Source: Litoreibacter albidus
Lineage (GTDB): Bacteria > Pseudomonadota > Alphaproteobacteria > Rhodobacterales > Rhodobacteraceae
Reading direction: 5' to 3'
Length of the DNA: 64,000 nucleotides
Assembly (NCBI RefSeq): GCF_900107015.1
Contig: NZ_FNOI01000003.1
Span: 186,001-250,000, forward strand
Positions 60,467 through 64,000 of this stretch are shown piece by piece. The notes beneath the pieces were generated by a model. That model made no database searches. It saw only the letters and a list, made by a program, of their open reading frames with translations, and was not told the origin of the DNA. The position numbers and the translations under genes were made by a program. Numbering within the stretch: position 1 is the first letter of the stretch; each line of letters begins with the position of its first letter.

Positions 60467-61183
60467 ATGACAGCCGCAAGAAAACCATACGTCCGACTGG
60501 ACGAAAGCCTGCTGACCGACCTGCCGCCCTTCTCCAAGCTGAGTGCGCGCGAAATTCGCGAAATCTTGGATCAGGCCAGCTCGCGCCGCTACGATGAGGG
60601 CGTGACCGTTTTCGAGGAAGGGTTCGACGCGGGCCGCTTTTTCTTGCTGCTGGACGGCTATGTGCGCGTGGTGCGTATCACACCGGAGGGCGAGCAAGTT
60701 ATCGCGCTCCACATCCCCACGGGACAGCTGTTTGGCATCGCCAAAGCCTTGGGGCATGACACCTACCCCGCCACCGCGATCACCGCCGCGGAATCGATTG
60801 TGCTGTCGTGGCCCATGCACCTGTGGGATGACTTCGTGGCGCGCTATGACGGCTTCGCGACCGAAACCTATAAAACGGTCGGCACGCGGATGAAGGACAT
60901 GAACAACCGCGTCGTGGAGATGGCCACCCAGCAGGTAGAGCAGCGCATCGCCTGCGCTATTTTGCGGCTGATCAACCAGACCGGTCGCAAAGTGGACGGC
61001 GGCATCGAAATCGACTTCCCCATCACCCGTCAGGACCTGTCCGAGATGACCGGCACGACGCTGCACACTGTCAGCCGCATGTTAAGCGCGTGGGAAAAGC
61101 AGGGGTTGGTCAGCAGCGCGCGCAAGCGGATCACCGTCCTCAAGGCGCATGAGCTTGTGCTGCTTACTGGGGCGCGGGGTTAA
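60467..61183 (+). CDS. nnrR: NnrR-like Crp/Fnr-family regulator
   Basis: A 238-residue regulator: a cyclic-nucleotide-binding-like domain (about residues 20-130), a dimer helix and a C-terminal winged helix-turn-helix (RQDLSEMTGTTLHTVSRMLSAWEKQGLV). There is no N-terminal cysteine cluster, so it is not an oxygen-sensing FNR; NO-responsive NNR/NnrR regulators of denitrification have this form. ATG 60467 is preferred for GGAAGG upstream; the frame extends to 60431. It lies between nirK and norCB and has FNR-type boxes on both sides. Confidence 0.87.
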   Translation: MTAARKPYVRLDESLLTDLPPFSKLSAREIREILDQASSRRYDEGVTVFEEGFDAGRFFLLLDGYVRVVRITPEGEQVIALHIPTGQLFGIAKALGHDTYPATAITAAESIVLSWPMHLWDDFVARYDGFATETYKTVGTRMKDMNNRVVEMATQQVEQRIACAILRLINQTGRKVDGGIEIDFPITRQDLSEMTGTTLHTVSRMLSAWEKQGLVSSARKRITVLKAHELVLLTGARG

Positions 61184-61382
61184 GCGCCTCTGCCAGTTCG
61201 TCAAAGAAGTCGTCCACGTTCAGCCCGTATTCCAAGCAGGCGTCTATGACTGTGTGAAACGGGTTCACCAGACAGCCGACACATAGCATCTTGTGACGCA
61301 GGAAAACCGGAATGGTTTCCGGCCACATGGCCATCAAATCCTCCAGCGGTAAATCAGGATCATCCAAGCGTTTGCGCTTCAT
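61164..61382 (-). CDS. DUF1858-like cysteine protein
   Basis: A 72-residue protein with LCVGCLVNPFHTVIDACLEYGL, the CxGC-containing DUF1858 core that may bind or transfer a redox or metal group. Such small proteins are often found near denitrification or hybrid-cluster genes; the function is unknown. Its 3' end overlaps the regulator gene by 20 bases on the opposite strand, and it is divergent from norC with one NNR-like box between. Confidence 0.8.
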   Translation of the reverse strand: MKRKRLDDPDLPLEDLMAMWPETIPVFLRHKMLCVGCLVNPFHTVIDACLEYGLNVDDFFDELAEALNPAPQ

Positions 61383-61433
61383 CGTGCTGCTCCCTTCTCA
61401 CGCTGCAGTTTATGACAACATCCGCTGCGAACG

Positions 61434-61447
61434 TTGATCTGGCACAA
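61434..61447. promoter_or_regulatory. NNR/FNR-like box TTGATCTGGCACAA
   Basis: It lies between divergent norC and DUF1858. Its centre is 67 bases before norC and 58 before the DUF1858 start, so a transcription start 41-42 bases away fits either gene. Confidence 0.65.
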
Positions 61448-61507
61448 ACTCCAAACGCGTCATTGCGCCTAAACAAGAGGCATCCAATGATGAACGGGGG
61501 CCGTAAT

Positions 61508-61960
61508 ATGGCTGAAATCTTAACAAAATCACGGGCGCGCAATATCTTCTACGGGGGATCCATATTCTTCGTCGTCGTCTTCATTGCTATGTCCGTCCAC
61601 AGCCACAGATATGTGGTTGATGTATCCACCGCAGGAATGCCCCTCACCGAAGAGGTGATCTTGGGCAAGCATGTCTGGGAGCGGCACTCCTGCATTAACT
61701 GCCACTCTTTGCACGGCGAAGGCGCCTACTTCGCGCCTGAGGTCGGAAATGTCATGACCCGATGGGGCGTGCAGGATGATCCCGAAGACGCGTTCGAGAC
61801 GCTGCAAGCATGGATGGAAAGCCAACCCAGCGGAATTGAAGGGCGTCGTCAGATGCCGAACTTCGACCTGACCGAAGAAGAAGTCCGCGGCCTTGCGGAG
61901 TTCCTGCGGTGGGCCGACCAAACCGACACACAGGGCTGGCCGCCCAATGATGCGGGCTAA
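61508..61960 (+). CDS. norC: Nitric oxide reductase cytochrome c subunit NorC
   Basis: A 150-residue membrane-anchored cytochrome c that passes electrons to NorB. One helix (about residues 13-33), then the heme site CINCH in HSCINCHSLHGEGAYFAPEVGNVM and a distal Met in RRQMPNFDL. ATG 61508 begins MAEILTKSRARNIFYGG, the family N-terminus; the frame extends 32 codons upstream. norB follows after 12 bases. Confidence 0.95.
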   Translation: MAEILTKSRARNIFYGGSIFFVVVFIAMSVHSHRYVVDVSTAGMPLTEEVILGKHVWERHSCINCHSLHGEGAYFAPEVGNVMTRWGVQDDPEDAFETLQAWMESQPSGIEGRRQMPNFDLTEEEVRGLAEFLRWADQTDTQGWPPNDAG

Positions 61961-61972
61961 GGAGTACCCAAC

Positions 61973-63322
61973 ATGAAATACCAATCACAAAAAGTGGCCT
62001 ACGCCTATTTCCTCTGCGCGATGGCGCTGTTCGGAATTCAGGTGGCGGGTGGCCTGCTCGCAGGGTGGGTCTACGTCTCACCCAACTTCTTGGCAGAGCT
62101 TCTGCCGTTCAACATCATCCGTATGATCCACACCAACGCGCTAATCGTCTGGCTGCTGCTGGGATTCTTCGGGGCCGCCTACTTTCTGGTGCCCGAGGAG
62201 TCGGAGCGGGAGCTGTATTCAACCAAGCTGGCCTATTTACAGCTGATTATCCTGATGGTCGGCACCTTGGGCGCCGTTGGCAGCTACCTTGTTGGCATCC
62301 ATGGGGGGCGCGAATTTCTGGAGCAACCGCTTTGGGTCAAGTTCGGCATCCTCGTGGCGGCGCTGATCTTCTTGTTCAACATCTCCATGACGGTGCTGGC
62401 GGGTAAGAAAACCGCGATCACCAACGTCTTGCTGATGGGCCTGTGGCTGCTGTCGCTGTTGTGGATTTTCGCCTTCATCAACCCAGACAACCTGTCTCTG
62501 GACAAAATGTACTGGTGGTTTGTGGTTCACCTGTGGGTGGAAGCCACATGGGAATTGGTCATGGCCGCCATCCTTGCCTTCTTGCTGCTGAAACTGACAG
62601 GTGTGGACCGCGAGGTTGTCGAGAAATGGCTCTACGTCATCGTCGCCACCGCGCTGTTCTCCGGCATTTTGGGCACGGGGCACCACTTCTACTGGATCGG
62701 CTTGCCGTCCTACTGGCAGTGGGTCGGGTCCATCTTCTCCACCTTCGAGGTGATCCCGTTCTTCCTGATGATGAGCTTCGCCTTCGTTATGGTGTGGAAA
62801 GGCAAACGCAACCACCCCAACAAGGCCGCGCTTCTTTGGTCTCTGGGGTCCAGCACCGTCGCCTTCTTTGGCGCGGGGGTTTGGGGCTTCTTGCACACGT
62901 TGCACGGCGTCAACTTCTACAGCCACGGCACACAGATCACTGCGGCGCACGGACACCTTGCTTTCTATGGCGCTTATGTGGCCCTGAACCTTGCGATCTT
63001 CACCTACGCGATGCCACTTCTGCGCCAGCGCCAGCCCTATAACCAAGTGCTGAACATGGTGAGCTTCTGGCTGATGACCGGCGGCATGGCATTCATGACC
63101 TTCGTGCTGACATTTGCAGGCACCATCCAGACGCATATGCAGCGCGTGGTTGGTGACTACTACATGGAAGTGCAAGACAGCCTGTCGGTGTTCTACCTGA
63201 TGCGCTTTGGCGCGGGGGCATGTGTAGTGGTCGGCGCGTTTCTGTTTATCTACTCGCTCGTCGTCGTGCGCAAACGCGAGGTCATCGAGCCGGGTCTGGC
63301 AACAACTGTGGCGGGGGAATAA
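61973..63322 (+). CDS. norB: Nitric oxide reductase catalytic subunit NorB
   Basis: A 449-residue integral membrane enzyme of the heme-copper oxidase superfamily that reduces nitric oxide to nitrous oxide; about 12 helices. Heme and FeB histidines are recognisable in IRMIHTNALIVWLL, FVVHLWVEATWELVMAA, GTGHHFYWIGLPSYWQW and HGHLAFYGAY. The conserved Glu residues typical of cNOR are in VEATWE. The length is normal for the NorC-dependent type. Confidence 0.96.
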   Translation: MKYQSQKVAYAYFLCAMALFGIQVAGGLLAGWVYVSPNFLAELLPFNIIRMIHTNALIVWLLLGFFGAAYFLVPEESERELYSTKLAYLQLIILMVGTLGAVGSYLVGIHGGREFLEQPLWVKFGILVAALIFLFNISMTVLAGKKTAITNVLLMGLWLLSLLWIFAFINPDNLSLDKMYWWFVVHLWVEATWELVMAAILAFLLLKLTGVDREVVEKWLYVIVATALFSGILGTGHHFYWIGLPSYWQWVGSIFSTFEVIPFFLMMSFAFVMVWKGKRNHPNKAALLWSLGSSTVAFFGAGVWGFLHTLHGVNFYSHGTQITAAHGHLAFYGAYVALNLAIFTYAMPLLRQRQPYNQVLNMVSFWLMTGGMAFMTFVLTFAGTIQTHMQRVVGDYYMEVQDSLSVFYLMRFGAGACVVVGAFLFIYSLVVVRKREVIEPGLATTVAGE

Positions 63323-63325
63323 GTG

Positions 63326-64000
63326 ATGAAAGACACCGTCACCCTCCCCGTCTCGGCCCCGTACTACCAGCCGTCAGGCCGCGAGTGCGAGCTGTTCGAG
63401 ACCTCCCATGAAAACGGTTTACCCCTTCTTTTGAAGGGGCCGACCGGCTGCGGAAAAACACGTTTTGTGGAGCATATGGCCGCAAAACTGGGCAAACCGC
63501 TCTATACCGTCGCGTGCCACGACGACCTGTCGGCGGCCGACCTGATCGGGCGCTACCTGCTGAAGGGCGGGCAAACTGTCTGGGTCGATGGGCCATTGAC
63601 CCGCGCCGTGCGCGAAGGCGCTATTTGCTACCTTGATGAAATCATCGAGGCCCGCAAAGACGTCACCGTGGTGCTGCACCCGCTGACCGACAACCGCCGC
63701 ACCTTGATGATCGACCGCACGGGCGAGGAGTTGGTGGCACCGGAGGGCTTCATGCTGGTCGCCAGCTACAACCCCGGCTACCAAAACGTGCTCAAACGGA
63801 TGAAACCGTCCACGCGCCAGCGCTTCTTGTCGGTGACGTTCGACTTTCCGAAACCCGATCTGGAAACCGCCGTTGTGGCAAGTGAAAGCGGCTTGGACAG
63901 TAACCGCGCGGCCCAACTGGTGCGCCTCGGCGGGCATATCCGCACGCTGTCGGGCATGGATCTGGAGGAAGGCGTGTCCACGCGGCTGCTGATCTATGCA
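63326..64000 (+). CDS. norQ: NorQ AAA+ protein (3' end outside window)
   Basis: The first 225 residues of the MoxR-type AAA+ ATPase that, with NorD, activates nitric oxide reductase, probably by aiding FeB insertion. Walker [11 protein letters not shown], Walker [14 protein letters not shown], sensor 1 VASYNPGYQ and the Arg finger KPSTRQRF are visible. ATG 63326 follows the norB stop by three bases; an in-frame GTG precedes it. The frame is open to the last base. Confidence 0.93.
   Translation, partial: MKDTVTLPVSAPYYQPSGRECELFETSHENGLPLLLKGPTGCGKTRFVEHMAAKLGKPLYTVACHDDLSAADLIGRYLLKGGQTVWVDGPLTRAVREGAICYLDEIIEARKDVTVVLHPLTDNRRTLMIDRTGEELVAPEGFMLVASYNPGYQNVLKRMKPSTRQRFLSVTFDFPKPDLETAVVASESGLDSNRAAQLVRLGGHIRTLSGMDLEEGVSTRLLIYA

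Overview
The window looks like chromosomal DNA of a marine alphaproteobacterium of the Rhodobacteraceae (Roseobacter group). The support is its GC-rich coding, the sarcosine oxidase operon, a RadA-CvpA-desaturase-PurF neighbourhood, BioY, an NnrR-type denitrification cluster and the lineage-type membrane coiled-coil protein at 6504-7283. This assignment rests on gene content and protein style, not on a 16S gene. I saw no rRNA, tRNA, CRISPR array, insertion sequence or prophage.

Layout. 1-5330: the end of an RND efflux pump, alanine racemase, and an MlaE/MlaF lipid-transport ABC pair. 5417-6330: a Tae4-type peptidoglycan amidase (a type VI secretion toxin) overlapping an exported partner that is probably its immunity protein. 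6504-14122: a membrane coiled-coil protein, a PqiA-like protein, RadA, CvpA, a fatty acid desaturase, an SGNH hydrolase, a pseudouridine synthase and PurF. 14123-17936: BioY with tandem hairpins and a possible 24-codon gene, a DUF1284 protein, a short-chain dehydrogenase, an exported trypsin-like protease, then an orphan spike pair (VgrG-tail-like beta-helix plus PAAR). 17999-22642: an Atm1-type exporter, a DJ-1/PfpI protein, a LysM protein and a LOG hydrolase. 22775-24838: a four-gene exported cluster, two related Cys proteins, SCO and rhodanese. 24860-31007: osmoregulated periplasmic glucan synthesis (opgC, opgG, opgH) with a TTC38-like gene. 31245-35402: a class III CoA-transferase, a TPP enzyme, DUF302 and Fe superoxide dismutase. 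35542-41594: the sarcosine oxidase operon soxB-D-A-G with two tiny membrane-protein genes inserted. 41786-47332: RNA modification and housekeeping genes (ruvX, a THUMP methyltransferase, trmL, dusA) with a FAH hydrolase and an exported JAMM-like protein. 47425-50856: a Mn/Fe-type ABC importer behind a doubled operator. 52490-56685: urate/allantoin catabolism with its permease behind a perfect 23-bp inverted repeat. 56807-58165: phosphomannomutase. 58162-64000: nirV, nirK, an NnrR-like regulator, a DUF1858 protein and norC-norB-norQ (norQ runs off the window).

Functionally the window combines nitrogen-compound use (urate, sarcosine, nitrite and nitric oxide respiration), metal supply (Mn import, Fe-S export, possible copper handling by SCO and its partners) and envelope biology (glucans, Mla, LysM, type VI-like toxin and spike). 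The least explained items are the two exported CxxxC proteins beside SCO and rhodanese, the Tae4 partner, and the small membrane genes with hairpins inside the sarcosine oxidase operon.
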